A stretch of 64,000 bases of DNA from Amycolatopsis acidicola (GTDB taxonomy: Bacteria; Actinomycetota; Actinomycetes; Mycobacteriales; Pseudonocardiaceae), in the NCBI RefSeq assembly GCF_007713735.2, contig NZ_VMNW02000013.1, positions 62,001 to 126,000 on the forward strand, read 5' to 3'. Shown in pieces: positions 1-8,110 of this stretch. The position numbers and the translations under genes were made by a program. The notes under the pieces were generated by a model, which did no database searches, was not told the DNA's origin, and was given only the letters and a program-made list of their open reading frames with translations. The number at the start of each line of letters is the position of its first letter. The first letter of the stretch is position 1.

Positions 1-1
1 C

Positions 2-2551
2 GACGAGGTCGGTCGCACCGTGCAGGGGCTGCTCGGGATGAGCGCCGACCAGTTCTTCCAGGTCGTCCTGTTGCCGCAGGGCGAGTTCGCGCGTTTCCTC
101 CGCGCGGACACCGACGAGCGCGAGCGGTTGCTGGAAAAGTTGTTCGGTACCAAGCGATTCGCCGATGTGGAGGCGTGGTTCCGCAACCTCCGCCTGGAGC
201 GCAGGCAGGAGCTGGACCGTCGGCGGCAGGGAGCGCGGGAATGGGTTGCCCGCTTCGCGCAAGTGGCGCGCGAAGAGGCGCCGGAGGAGGGCTTGCCCGA
301 CTGGGTGGCCGGTATCCGGGAGCGTGCGGCGGAGAGCGTTCGCGAAGCCGAAGCGGTGGAGGCGCGGGCGCGGTCCGTGCAGGAGAAGGCCGAGACGGTG
401 CTGGCCGAGCGCCGGACGGCGGCGGAGCGGTTGCACCGGGTCCGGGCCGCCCATCGCAAACTGGCGGCCCTGGAAGAGCAGCAGCCTGAGCTGAAGCGCT
501 GGTCGGCCGAGGTCGAGGCAGCTCACCGCGCGGCGACGGTCGCCGGTGTGGCCACGCAGGCCGAACGTTGTGCGCAGGAGTTGGAGCAGGCGCGGCAGGG
601 GGAGCAGCGCCAGGCTCACGAACTGGGCGAACACGGCCCGGCGGACGCGGAGGTCCCGGAGCTGCGGCGGTTGGCCGGGGAGCTGCGTGAAGAGGCGGGT
701 GCGCTTGCCGGACTGGTCGCGGAAGCCGAGCAGCAACGCCGTGACGAGCGAGAGTTGAAGCGGCTCGGCGAGGTGGCTTCGGAAGCACGCGAACGAACGG
801 CTGTGCTGTCCGCGAAACTGACCGGCCTGCCGGAGAAACTGGCGAAGCTCCGCGCGGGTCTCGAGGCGGCCAACGCGGCCGAGGTCCAGCTGGAAGCTTT
901 GCGCGCCAAGGAAACCGAGCTGGTTGCCGGGGTGCGCGACGCCACCGGGCTGCCGGCCGCCGAAGCAGCGTTGCGCCGCGCGGAGGACGAGGTCCGGGCT
1001 GCGACGGAGCATCACCTGGAAGCCAGGGAACATCGCCTCGAGTTGCGGGCGTTGCGCCTCGACGGCATGGCGGCGGAGCTCGCTGCCCGCCTCGTCGACG
1101 GTGCACCCTGCCCGGTCTGCGGTTCCGGTGATCACCCGGTGCTGGCGCAGGCCACGAAGGGATTGGTCGACCGCGAGCAGGAAGCCACCGCGGAGGCGGC
1201 CGAGCGCCGGGCGGAGCAGTCGCGGACAGCGGCGGAGAATGCGCGGCATCGGGCCGAAACAGCGCTGACCGCTTTGCGCGAACGTTTGCGTGGCCGCACC
1301 GAAGCCGAGCTGAGCACCGAACTGGACCAGGTTCGGGTCGAGCTGGCCAGGGCGTCGGCGCTGGCGAAGCGGAAGGCCGAACTGGTTGCCGGCACCAAGG
1401 AGGCGGAGGCCGAGTCGGCGTCGCTCCAAGAGAAGCGGCTGGCGGCCGAAAACGCCGTGACAGAAGCTGAAACCCAGCGCCGGACGCTCGCCGTGCACAT
1501 CGAGGAACGCGGCCGGCGGCTCGAAGCCGCTCGCGGTGAACACGCGGACGTGAGTTCCCGCCGCGCCCATCTGACCGGGGTGGTGCGTGCGTTGGACGCG
1601 CTCGCGGAGGCGAGGCTCCGGCGGGTGACGGCGGAGGATCAGCTCTCGCGGCGGCAGGCGGAGCTGCGGGAAGCCTTGGAGCGGGCGGGTTTCTCGTCGG
1701 TCGATGAGCTGCGGGACGCCGTTCGGCCCGAGAAAACCGTGTCGAGGCTGGAAAAGAAGCTGTCCGACGCCGCGAAGGAGGAAGCCGCCGCGCGGAGCGT
1801 GCTGGCCGAACCGGAGCTCGCCGGAATCTCCCCGCGTGACGAAGTGGACCTCGAATCGGCGGCCACAGCGGCGAAGGCGGCTCGAACGGAGGCCGAGACG
1901 GCGGTCGCGGCAACGCGTGCGGCGGCGAGCCGGGCGAAGGACCTGGATTCGATCGCCGAACGGCTCGAAGCCGAGGAGCGGGCGATCCGTCCGCTCGAAG
2001 CCGAGTTCGCCGAGCTGGACGCGCTCACCGACGTGGTCAACGGCCGCGGTCAGAACGCGCGCAGGATGTCGCTGCGTTCGTACGTGCTGGCGGCCCGGCT
2101 GGAAGAGGTCGCCGTCGCCGCGACAGCCCGGCTGCGGACGATGAGCCAAGGCCGGTATTCGTTCGTGCACTCCGACGCGAAGGGCGCGCGCGGCACGAAA
2201 GGCGGCCTCGGCCTCGACGTGCTGGACGACTACTCCGGCACGATCCGCCCGGCCAAAACCCTGTCCGGCGGCGAGTCCTTCCTGGCCTCGCTTTCGCTCG
2301 CGCTCGGCCTGGCGGATGTCGTCGCCGCCGAGACCGGTGGCGCGCTGCTGGACACACTCTTCGTCGACGAGGGTTTCGGCACGCTCGATGCCGAAACCCT
2401 CGACGTCGTGATGGACATCCTCGACGAGCTCCGTGCCGGTGGGCGAGTGGTCGGACTCGTCTCGCACGTCGAGGAACTGCGCCAGCGCATCCCTACCCGG
2501 TTGCGGGTGCGCAAGGCGCGGACCGGTTCGACATTGGAGGTCCAGATGTGA
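2..2551 (+). CDS. sbcC: Exonuclease SbcC, SMC-like ATPase subunit (5' truncated by window edge)
   Basis: ATPase subunit of the SbcCD (Mre11/Rad50-like) nuclease, which processes DNA ends and hairpins at the nucleoid. The reading frame is open from base 2, so the N-terminal Walker A lies outside the window. Visible parts are the conserved segment around LPQGEFARFLRA, two very long Ala/Glu/Arg-rich coiled coils, a central zinc hook CPVC (about residue 365 of the visible part), the ABC signature LSGGES and a Walker B ending in DEGFGTLD near the C terminus. About 850 residues are present of the roughly 1000 usual for actinobacterial SbcC. The nuclease partner sbcD would be expected just upstream. 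The stop lies 3 bp before that of the convergent ogt gene. Confidence 0.95.
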   Translation, partial: DEVGRTVQGLLGMSADQFFQVVLLPQGEFARFLRADTDERERLLEKLFGTKRFADVEAWFRNLRLERRQELDRRRQGAREWVARFAQVAREEAPEEGLPDWVAGIRERAAESVREAEAVEARARSVQEKAETVLAERRTAAERLHRVRAAHRKLAALEEQQPELKRWSAEVEAAHRAATVAGVATQAERCAQELEQARQGEQRQAHELGEHGPADAEVPELRRLAGELREEAGALAGLVAEAEQQRRDERELKRLGEVASEARERTAVLSAKLTGLPEKLAKLRAGLEAANAAEVQLEALRAKETELVAGVRDATGLPAAEAALRRAEDEVRAATEHHLEAREHRLELRALRLDGMAAELAARLVDGAPCPVCGSGDHPVLAQATKGLVDREQEATAEAAERRAEQSRTAAENARHRAETALTALRERLRGRTEAELSTELDQVRVELARASALAKRKAELVAGTKEAEAESASLQEKRLAAENAVTEAETQRRTLAVHIEERGRRLEAARGEHADVSSRRAHLTGVVRALDALAEARLRRVTAEDQLSRRQAELREALERAGFSSVDELRDAVRPEKTVSRLEKKLSDAAKEEAAARSVLAEPELAGISPRDEVDLESAATAAKAARTEAETAVAATRAAASRAKDLDSIAERLEAEERAIRPLEAEFAELDALTDVVNGRGQNARRMSLRSYVLAARLEEVAVAATARLRTMSQGRYSFVHSDAKGARGTKGGLGLDVLDDYSGTIRPAKTLSGGESFLASLSLALGLADVVAAETGGALLDTLFVDEGFGTLDAETLDVVMDILDELRAGGRVVGLVSHVEELRQRIPTRLRVRKARTGSTLEVQM

Positions 2552-2554
2552 CCT

Positions 2555-3076
2555 TCAGCCGAGCCCGGCGACCCGCTCCGGGGATTCGTGCGTGAGCAGC
2601 CAGCGCTTCACGTCGAGCCCCCAGCGGAAGCCGCCCATGGCGCCGCCGGTGCGCAGCACCCGGTGACAGGGTACGAACAACGCCGTCGGGTTGCGTGAAC
2701 ACGCGGACGCGGCCGCCCGGATGGCCGTGGGCCTGCCGGCGAGCGCGGCGTACTCGCCGTAGCTGACCGGTTTTCCGGCGGGCACCGTGCGCAGCACGTC
2801 CCACGCGTGTTGGCGGAACTCGCCGGAACGCTGCCGGACGGGCACGTCGTTGATCACGTCCAGCTCGCCTGCGTGGTAGCCGCGGATCGCGGCCGTGACC
2901 TTGCCGAGGTCCCGTTTCTCCCGCAGCTCGCTCGGCGCGAGCGAAGGGGCGATGAGCGGGGTCAGCTCGGTGACGTCGGCGGTCCAGCCCGAGGCCAGGA
3001 CGGCCCCGTCCGAGGCGACGACGGCCGTGAAGGGGCCGATGGGTGTGTCCATTGTGGACCAGTGGGCGATGCTCAT
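2555..3076 (-). CDS. ogt: Methylated-DNA--protein-cysteine methyltransferase
   Basis: Suicide repair protein that moves the methyl group from O6-methylguanine (and O4-methylthymine) in DNA to its own cysteine. The 173-residue length fits the Ogt family. The acceptor motif PCHRV is intact near residue 138, followed by the usual Gly-rich stretch and a K-RWLL-E tail. The start is the ATG giving MSIAHWSTMDTPIGP, typical of the family's N terminus. It lies 36 bp downstream of the Ada-AlkA gene on the same strand, so the two probably form one alkylation-repair operon in which Ogt supplies the O6-methylguanine activity that the fusion protein lacks. Confidence 0.95.
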   Translation of the reverse strand: MSIAHWSTMDTPIGPFTAVVASDGAVLASGWTADVTELTPLIAPSLAPSELREKRDLGKVTAAIRGYHAGELDVINDVPVRQRSGEFRQHAWDVLRTVPAGKPVSYGEYAALAGRPTAIRAAASACSRNPTALFVPCHRVLRTGGAMGGFRWGLDVKRWLLTHESPERVAGLG

Positions 3077-3112
3077 GGCGGTCTCCTTGGATGTGGTTGT
3101 CGTGTCGGCGGG

Positions 3113-4612
3113 TCAGGCGGCGGTGGGGTGTGCGCTGCGCCAGAGGTACATGCCGGCGTAGGAGCGCCAGGGCCGCCAAGCCTGGGCGTGTCCGGTGAGG
3201 TCGTCGAGGCCGAGGGCTGCCGCGCTCTTGCGCAGCACCAGGTCGTCCGTGAGCAGGACGTCGGGGCTGCCGAGTACGCGCATCAGCACGTAGTCGGCTG
3301 TCCACGGGCCTACGCCGGGCAGGGTGAGCAGCTCGGCACGGAGCTCGTCGGCGTCGCGGCCGACGTGCACGTCGATGGTGCCGGAGGCGAGTGCTTCGGC
3401 GACCGCGCGGATCGCGGTGGTCCGGCGCTCGGGTCCGCGAAGGACCTCCTGGCCGCGTTCGGCGATGGCATCGGGCCTCGGGAACAGCGTGCCGCCGGGC
3501 CACGGCATCGGTTCGCCGAGCGCTTCGGCGAGCGTGCCCGCGGCCGTGCGTGCCGCCGCGACCGAGACCTGCTGGCCGAGCATGGTGCGCAGCAGCAGCT
3601 CAGGTCCGTCGACGGCGCCGGGTACCCGGATGCCCGGTGCTTCCTCGACGACGGGCGCGAGCGCGGGGTCGGCTCGCAGTACGCGCAGCACGGCTTCCGG
3701 GTCCGCGTCGAGGTCGAGCAGGCGGCGGGCGCGGGCCACGGCGCTGCCGAGGTCGCGCACGTCGGCGAGCTGGAGCTCGCAGCGGACGTGGCCGTCCTGC
3801 GGCCCGAGCCAAATGGTCGCCGGGCCGTGGGGCAGTCGGAGCGTGCGTCCGTAGCCGCCGTCGGTTGCCCATTCGACGCCGGTGACGGTCCTGGCCGCCA
3901 GGAAGCCGAAGACGCCGGCGGCGTCGAAAGGCTTCCGGTAGGGCAGGCGGAGGCTGAGCTTCGTGCCGGTGGCGGGCGCGGGCTCTTGCCGCGCGCCGTT
4001 CGCCTTCCGGCGTGCGGTGGTGGCGGAAGCCCTCAGCTGCGACGGCGTGCGCGCGAAGACCTCGCGGATGGTGTCGTTGAACTGGCGCACGCTGGAAAAC
4101 CCGGACGCGAAGGCGACGTCGGCGAGCGGCAGCTCGGACAGCTCTATGAGCAGCCGCGCGGAGTGCGCGCGGTGGGCGCGGGCCAGCGCGAGCGGCCCGG
4201 CGCCGAGCTCCGTCGTGAGCACCCGGCCGAGCTGGCGCTCCGAATACCCGAGGCGCCGGGCCAGGCCGGGCACGCCGTCGCGCTCGACGACGCCGTCGGC
4301 GATGAGCCGCATCGCCCTGGAGGCGAGGTCGGCGCGCAGGTTCCACTCCGGCGAACCGGGCACCGCGTCGGGCAGGCACCGGCGGCAGGCGCGGAAGCCG
4401 CTGGCCTGCGCGGCCGCCGAAGTCGGGTAGAAGCGCACGTTGACTGCCTTCGGCGTGAGCGCCGGGCAGGACGGCCGGCAGTAGATGCCCGTGGTCTTCA
4501 CGGCCACGATGAACTGGCCGTCGAAGCGGGCGTCCCGGGACGCGACGGCGCGGTAGCAACGCTCCGCGTCGCGCCAAACCGCCTGCTCGGCGGGGGTGGC
4601 TACGGCTGTCAT
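3113..4612 (-). CDS. Ada-type regulator fused to AlkA 3-methyladenine DNA glycosylase
   Basis: Bifunctional alkylation-response protein of 499 residues. Residues 1-85 form an Ada N-terminal domain with the four zinc cysteines C45, C49, C76 and C79. One of these accepts methyl groups from phosphotriesters and turns the protein into an activator. Residues about 90-190 form an AraC-type helix-turn-helix. The rest is AlkA: an N-terminal domain, then a helix-hairpin-helix (LPGVGPWTADYV) with the catalytic aspartate in TDDLVL. The C-terminal O6-methylguanine methyltransferase of E. coli Ada is absent and is supplied by the ogt gene 36 bp downstream. The Ada domain probably controls this small operon itself; this is inferred from the family. 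Confidence 0.93.
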   Translation of the reverse strand: MTAVATPAEQAVWRDAERCYRAVASRDARFDGQFIVAVKTTGIYCRPSCPALTPKAVNVRFYPTSAAAQASGFRACRRCLPDAVPGSPEWNLRADLASRAMRLIADGVVERDGVPGLARRLGYSERQLGRVLTTELGAGPLALARAHRAHSARLLIELSELPLADVAFASGFSSVRQFNDTIREVFARTPSQLRASATTARRKANGARQEPAPATGTKLSLRLPYRKPFDAAGVFGFLAARTVTGVEWATDGGYGRTLRLPHGPATIWLGPQDGHVRCELQLADVRDLGSAVARARRLLDLDADPEAVLRVLRADPALAPVVEEAPGIRVPGAVDGPELLLRTMLGQQVSVAAARTAAGTLAEALGEPMPWPGGTLFPRPDAIAERGQEVLRGPERRTTAIRAVAEALASGTIDVHVGRDADELRAELLTLPGVGPWTADYVLMRVLGSPDVLLTDDLVLRKSAAALGLDDLTGHAQAWRPWRSYAGMYLWRSAHPTAA

Positions 4613-4731
4613 ACCTCGATCCTGCCAGCAGGTCAGCGAGTTGACTGGCGGGAATCCGACACGAGGATGGGCGGCCAGGGCGGCGGGGTGGCAGGCGGCC
4701 GCGCGCGGGGCCGCACGTAGACTCGACGCCC

Positions 4732-5814
4732 GTGAGTCTCACCCTCGGCATCGTCGGGCTGCCCAACGTCGGCAAGTCCACCCTCTTCAACGCGCTGACC
4801 CGCAACGACGTGCTCGCCGCGAACTACCCGTTCGCCACGATCGAGCCGAACGTCGGCGTCGTGCCGCTGCCGGACCCGCGGCTGGACAAGCTCGCCGAGC
4901 TGTTCCACTCGGAGAAGGTCGTCCCGGCGACGGTGTCCTTTGTGGACATCGCGGGCATCGTGAAGGGCGCGTCCGAGGGGGCGGGGCTCGGCAACAAGTT
5001 CCTGGCCAACATCCGTGAGGCCAACGCGATCTGCCAGGTCATCCGCGTGTTCGACGACCCCGACGTGGTGCACGTCGACGGCCGGATCGACCCGTCGTCC
5101 GACATCGAGACGATCAACACGGAGCTGATCCTCGCCGACCTGCAGACGCTCGAGAAGGCGTTGCCGCGGCTGGAAAAAGAGGCGCGCACCAAGAAGGAGA
5201 ACCGGCCGGCGCTGGAAGCGGCGCAGCAGGCCAAGGAGATCCTCGACAGCGGCCGGACGCTTTTCTCCGCCCAGAAAGAGGTCGACGGTGCGTTGCTGCG
5301 GGAGCTGAGCCTGCTCACGACGAAGCCGTTCCTCTACGTGTTCAACGCCGACGAAGGCATCCTGACCGACGAGGCGAAGCGCGAAGAGCTGAGCAAGCTC
5401 GTCGCGCCCGCCGACGCGGTGTTCCTGGACGCCAAGATCGAGGCGGAGCTGCTCGAGCTGGACGACGAAGAGTCCGTCCGCGAGCTGCTGGAGTCGGTCG
5501 GCCAGCCCGAGCCAGGGCTGAACGCCTTGGCTCGCGCGGGTTTCCACACGCTGGGTCTGCAGACCTACCTGACCGCGGGGCCGAAGGAATCGCGCGCCTG
5601 GACCATCCCCAAGGGGGCGACGGCGCCGCAGGCCGCTGGCGTGATCCATACCGACTTCGAGCGCGGGTTCATCAAGGCGGAGATCGTCTCCTACGACGAC
5701 CTGATGGAGGCCGGCTCGATGGCGGCCGCGCGGTCCGCGGGCAAGGTGCGGATGGAAGGCAAGGACTACGTCATGGCGGACGGCGACGTGGTCGAGTTCC
5801 GCTTCAACGTCTGA
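4732..5814 (+). CDS. ychF: Redox-regulated ATPase YchF (Obg-family P-loop protein)
   Basis: Universally conserved cytosolic ATPase of the Obg/YchF group, linked to ribosomes and to oxidative stress. The 360-residue length is standard. Visible motifs are the P-loop GLPNVGKST at residues 8-16, the switch region ANYPFATIEPNVG, the DIAG G3 element, and FNADE near residue 203. This NxxE form replaces the usual NKxD and goes with ATP rather than GTP use. A C-terminal TGS domain ends in the conserved DGDVVEFRFNV. The start is GTG, chosen because the family begins directly with the strand leading into the P-loop. It is a single gene divergent from the Ada-AlkA gene, with about 120 bp between them. 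Confidence 0.97.
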   Translation: MSLTLGIVGLPNVGKSTLFNALTRNDVLAANYPFATIEPNVGVVPLPDPRLDKLAELFHSEKVVPATVSFVDIAGIVKGASEGAGLGNKFLANIREANAICQVIRVFDDPDVVHVDGRIDPSSDIETINTELILADLQTLEKALPRLEKEARTKKENRPALEAAQQAKEILDSGRTLFSAQKEVDGALLRELSLLTTKPFLYVFNADEGILTDEAKREELSKLVAPADAVFLDAKIEAELLELDDEESVRELLESVGQPEPGLNALARAGFHTLGLQTYLTAGPKESRAWTIPKGATAPQAAGVIHTDFERGFIKAEIVSYDDLMEAGSMAAARSAGKVRMEGKDYVMADGDVVEFRFNV

Positions 5815-5964
5815 GCCCAGCCCACGGCGACGGCAGACGGGCTGGCAAGGTCTGGCGCGGGCCGGTGGCTGTCGGGGCTTGCACGTGCCCCGGGTTGGCG
5901 GCCGCGGCGGGCGGCAGGGTCGATGCCGGTCCCGAGCCCACGGCGACGCAGACGGCTGCGGACT

Positions 5965-6256
5965 GTCTGGATCCCAGCCGATAGTTGATGTTCTTGTGTG
6001 GCGTCGGCACCCGGCCGGGAAAACGTCTGATCCCAGCCGATAGCTGATGTCCTTGTGCGGCTATGGCACCCAGGCGGCCAAATGTCTGGATCTCAGCCGA
6101 TAGCTGATGTCCTTGTGCGGCTATGGCACCCAGGCGGCCAAATGTCTGGATCTCAGCCGATAGCCGATGTCCTTGTGCGGCTACGGCACCCAGGCGGCCA
6201 AATGTCTGGATCTCAGCCGATAGCCGATGTCCTGTGCGGCTACGGCACCCGGCCGG
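5965..6256. repeat. Tandem array of a 60-bp repeat, five copies
   Basis: Units begin at 5965, 6025, 6084, 6144 and 6204 with GTCTGGATCTCAGCCGATAG or close variants. The period is 60 bp (59 in the second unit). The first copy is the most diverged and the third and fourth are nearly identical. The array fills the gap between ychF and the next gene and reaches its stop codon at 6240-6242. There are no variable spacers, so it is not a CRISPR. Because 60 is divisible by three, several frames stay open and give artificial 20-residue repeats; I found no convincing start or ribosome site for any of them. The stretch 5815-5964 shows nothing else recognisable. Confidence 0.9.
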
Positions 6257-6794
6257 TGATGGCCACGATGCGGGCCAGCAAGGGTGCGTCCGGTGCGACG
6301 TCCACCGGGGGAGCCCACAAACTCGGCAGCGGAGCCTGGGGCACGAACTCCGCCACGTGCGCCAGACACGCCTGCAAGGTGCGCTCCGGCAGGTCGAACG
6401 GCAGCCCGGTCGCCCGGGCGATGTCCCAGCCATGCACGACCAGCTCGGTGAGCGAGATTTTTCCCCACCGCTCGTTGGGCAACTCCAGGCCGGCAACATC
6501 CGTGCTGCCTTGCCAGGCGGCGGGCTCGTCCCAGGCCTTGCCCTGGGTGCGCAGATGCTGGGCCATCTCGTCTCGCCAGCCGGGCGTCGTCGCGTTCGGT
6601 TCCACGGCGGAGGCGGAAACCGAGCCCGTGTCTTGCTGGGCTAGCGCGGTGAACCGCAGACACCCGTCGTCGACGTGGTGGATCAGGGCCGCCACGTCGT
6701 ACTCGGTGCACGGAGTGGGGTTGGTGAGCTGATCATCGGTCAGCCCCATCAGCAGCTCGCTCATCCGGTCGCAGGCCGGTTTCAGGTCGATCAA
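6240..6794 (-). CDS. TIGR03086-like, DinB/mycothiol-dependent-type metal-binding protein
   Basis: Member of the actinobacterial TIGR03086 group of the DinB/maleylpyruvate-isomerase superfamily: four-helix metalloproteins often linked to mycothiol, with individual functions mostly unknown. The 184-residue protein starts with IDLKPACDRMSELL and shows TPCTEYDVAALIHHV (metal His region), then a later H in LVVHGWDIARATG. The start is TTG at 6794, preceded at 5 bp by GGAGGAG. The open frame continues upstream to 7031, but that part is low-complexity Arg/Gly sequence over a repeat and is unlikely to be translated. The stop lies inside the last copy of the 60-bp array. No specific substrate can be assigned. 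Confidence 0.85.
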   Translation of the reverse strand: MIDLKPACDRMSELLMGLTDDQLTNPTPCTEYDVAALIHHVDDGCLRFTALAQQDTGSVSASAVEPNATTPGWRDEMAQHLRTQGKAWDEPAAWQGSTDVAGLELPNERWGKISLTELVVHGWDIARATGLPFDLPERTLQACLAHVAEFVPQAPLPSLWAPPVDVAPDAPLLARIVAITGRVP

Positions 6795-6971
6795 CGGATC
6801 TCCTCCACGGATCGCGGACACGTCTCCAGGACATACAGACCGCGAGCGGCGGCGAAAATCATCGGCCGAGAGAAGCGAACACCGAAGACCCGGCGGCCGG
6901 ATCCGGAGACCCGGCCGCCGGGACGGCACCCGGAAAGGTGATCTTCGGGCGAGGAACCCGAAGCGAAACGG

Positions 6972-7067
6972 CGAGCCCCGGGCGAAACCCCGAAGCAATG
7001 GGCCGAGCCCCGGGCGAAAACCCGGGAGCAAAGGGCGAGCCCCGGGCGAAAACCCGGAGCTACAACC
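6972..7067. repeat. Three tandem copies of a 32-bp G/C-rich repeat
   Basis: The motif CGAGCCCCGGGCGAAA recurs at 6972, 7004 and 7036, an exact 32-bp spacing. Weaker related fragments (GGCGAGGAACCCGAAGCG) lie just upstream from about 6948. The array occupies the 290-bp gap upstream of the TIGR03086-like gene. No gene is visible in this gap. Confidence 0.8.
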
Positions 7068-7085
7068 CGGCCGGCGGCCGAAAAC

Positions 7086-7193
7086 TCAGCCGGCGGCGCC
7101 GAGCACGATCACGGCCAGCAGCGTGATCGTGGTGGCGATAGCGGAGACCCAGGCGCGCTGGGCGGCGGACAGGACAGGGGCGGTGCTGTTCAT
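7086..7193 (-). CDS. Small 35-residue putative membrane peptide
   Basis: Short ORF from ATG at 7193 to TGA at 7086. The translation begins MNSTAPVLSAAQRAWVSAIA and continues as one hydrophobic segment rich in Thr, Leu, Val and Ile, ending LGAAG. A short polar N terminus with a single membrane helix is typical of small actinobacterial membrane peptides. There is only a weak ribosome site (CGGGAC). It stands alone, with about 120 bp separating it from the next minus-strand gene upstream. I do not recognise a family. It could be a chance ORF, although the clean hydrophobic profile argues against that. Confidence 0.4.
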   Translation of the reverse strand: MNSTAPVLSAAQRAWVSAIATTITLLAVIVLGAAG

Positions 7194-7310
7194 GACTGGT
7201 CCCGAGGGGCTAGTACGACTCTTCCTCGGGTGACAGCGCGTGGATCACGGTGAGTGTTACCACTGTCCGCCGTGTGTGAGCTAATTCACCCCGCCCTGCT
7301 CCGGTGCTGG

Positions 7311-7583
7311 TCAATCGGTTGATTTACGGGTTCGTGCGGTGTGCCACAGCACGGCACCGGCCGCACCGACCATCAACACGAAAGCCAGCCCGCCGACCAC
7401 TACCGCGCGCGTCTCGCCGGTGGACGACGCGGCGTCCGTCTCCGGCGTCTTGGCCGTCGCGCCCCCGGCCGCGGCGCTCGGCGTCACCGCGCTACTCGGC
7501 GCCGTGGCCGCTTCGGCGACCCCGGCGAACAACAACATGAACACGGCCACGAACCCCGCGACCCGGGTGATGATTTTCGACAT
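7311..7583 (-). CDS. Small Ala/Thr-rich membrane protein with signal peptide
   Basis: Hypothetical protein of 90 residues. It begins MSKIITRVAGFVAVFMLLFAGVAEAA, a clear Sec signal sequence. Next comes a low-complexity Ala/Ser/Thr linker, then one membrane helix (VVVGGLAFVLMVGAAGAVLW) and a short positively charged tail HTARTRKS. This layout suggests a small protein anchored at the C terminus with its linker outside the cell. The ATG at 7583 is preferred over the in-frame GTG at 7598 because GGAGGG lies 7-8 bp upstream of it. It is 62 bp downstream of the pterin dehydratase gene on the same strand. No family is recognised. Confidence 0.7.
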   Translation of the reverse strand: MSKIITRVAGFVAVFMLLFAGVAEAATAPSSAVTPSAAAGGATAKTPETDAASSTGETRAVVVGGLAFVLMVGAAGAVLWHTARTRKSTD

Positions 7584-7645
7584 GGTGCGTCCCTCCACTG
7601 GAGCAACGCACCGGCACCCGGTTCATGTTGCCGGGGCGAGGCAGA

Positions 7646-7936
7646 TCACACCGCGTCGATCACGCCGTCGATCTGCTCCGCCAACGAGAAGTCCTTCTCC
7701 GTCAGCCCGCCGGCCGAATGGGTGCTGAGCCGGAAAGTCAGTTTGCGCCAACGGATGTCGATGTCCGGGTGGTGGTTGACGCTCTCCGCGATCTCGGCCA
7801 CCCGGTTCACCACCTGGATCGCCGTCGGGAAGTTCGCCAGCTCGGCCGTCCGCTCGATCGACTCACCGCTGCGCGCCCAGCCCGCGAGCTTGCCGAGGCC
7901 GGCTGCAATCTGTTCGTCCGTCCACAGGTCTGCCAT
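7646..7936 (-). CDS. 4a-hydroxytetrahydrobiopterin dehydratase (PCD/DCoH family)
   Basis: Small dehydratase of 96 residues that recycles 4a-hydroxytetrahydrobiopterin, or a related pterin, after aromatic hydroxylation. The family's active-site block is clear as NHHPDIDIRWRKLTFRLSTH near residues 55-75, with the two adjacent histidines and the later His. The C-terminal LTEKDFSLAEQID is also typical. The start MADLWTDEQI fits the family; an upstream in-frame ATG at 7945 adds three residues. It is divergent from the TPP-riboswitch thiamine operon. No aromatic amino acid hydroxylase is seen in the window, so its substrate here is unknown. Confidence 0.9.
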   Translation of the reverse strand: MADLWTDEQIAAGLGKLAGWARSGESIERTAELANFPTAIQVVNRVAEIAESVNHHPDIDIRWRKLTFRLSTHSAGGLTEKDFSLAEQIDGVIDAV

Positions 7937-7976
7937 GTGTCCCATGGTGGTACGCGGACGGGTACGCTGCACGGTT

Positions 7977-8072
7977 GCCACGGGAGTCCGGTACCTGACC
8001 GGGCTGAGAGGCGGGCCGAAGAGCCCGCGACCGTTCGCACCTGATCCGGATAATGCCGGCGCAGGGAGGCCA
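7977..8072 (+). promoter_or_regulatory. TPP riboswitch (THI element) upstream of thiB
   Basis: Both signature parts of the thiamine pyrophosphate aptamer are present: GGGCTGAGAGG (8004-8014) and, after a GC hairpin (GCGGGC...GCCCGC), the block ACCTGATCCGGATAATGCC ending in the GCAGGGAGG closing strand near 8070. It lies about 40 bp before the thiB start. The expression platform is probably translational: CCTCT at 8079-8083 can pair with the GGAGG of the ribosome site at 8103-8107. Binding of TPP would then reduce synthesis of the transporter. Confidence 0.95.
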
Positions 8073-8110
8073 CTCGATCCTCTCCTGCCCGGTGCGCGGC
8101 GAGGAGGGCC

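Noticed and set aside
5965-6256. CRISPR array
   Set aside because: Whole 60-bp units are conserved with no variable spacers, and no cas genes are present.
6055-6732. Plus-strand ORF with 20-residue repeats (RLWHPGGQMSGSQPIADVLV) across the 60-bp array
   Set aside because: It arises because the repeat length is a multiple of three. It runs antisense through the TIGR03086-like gene, has no ribosome site, and similar open frames exist on the other strand.
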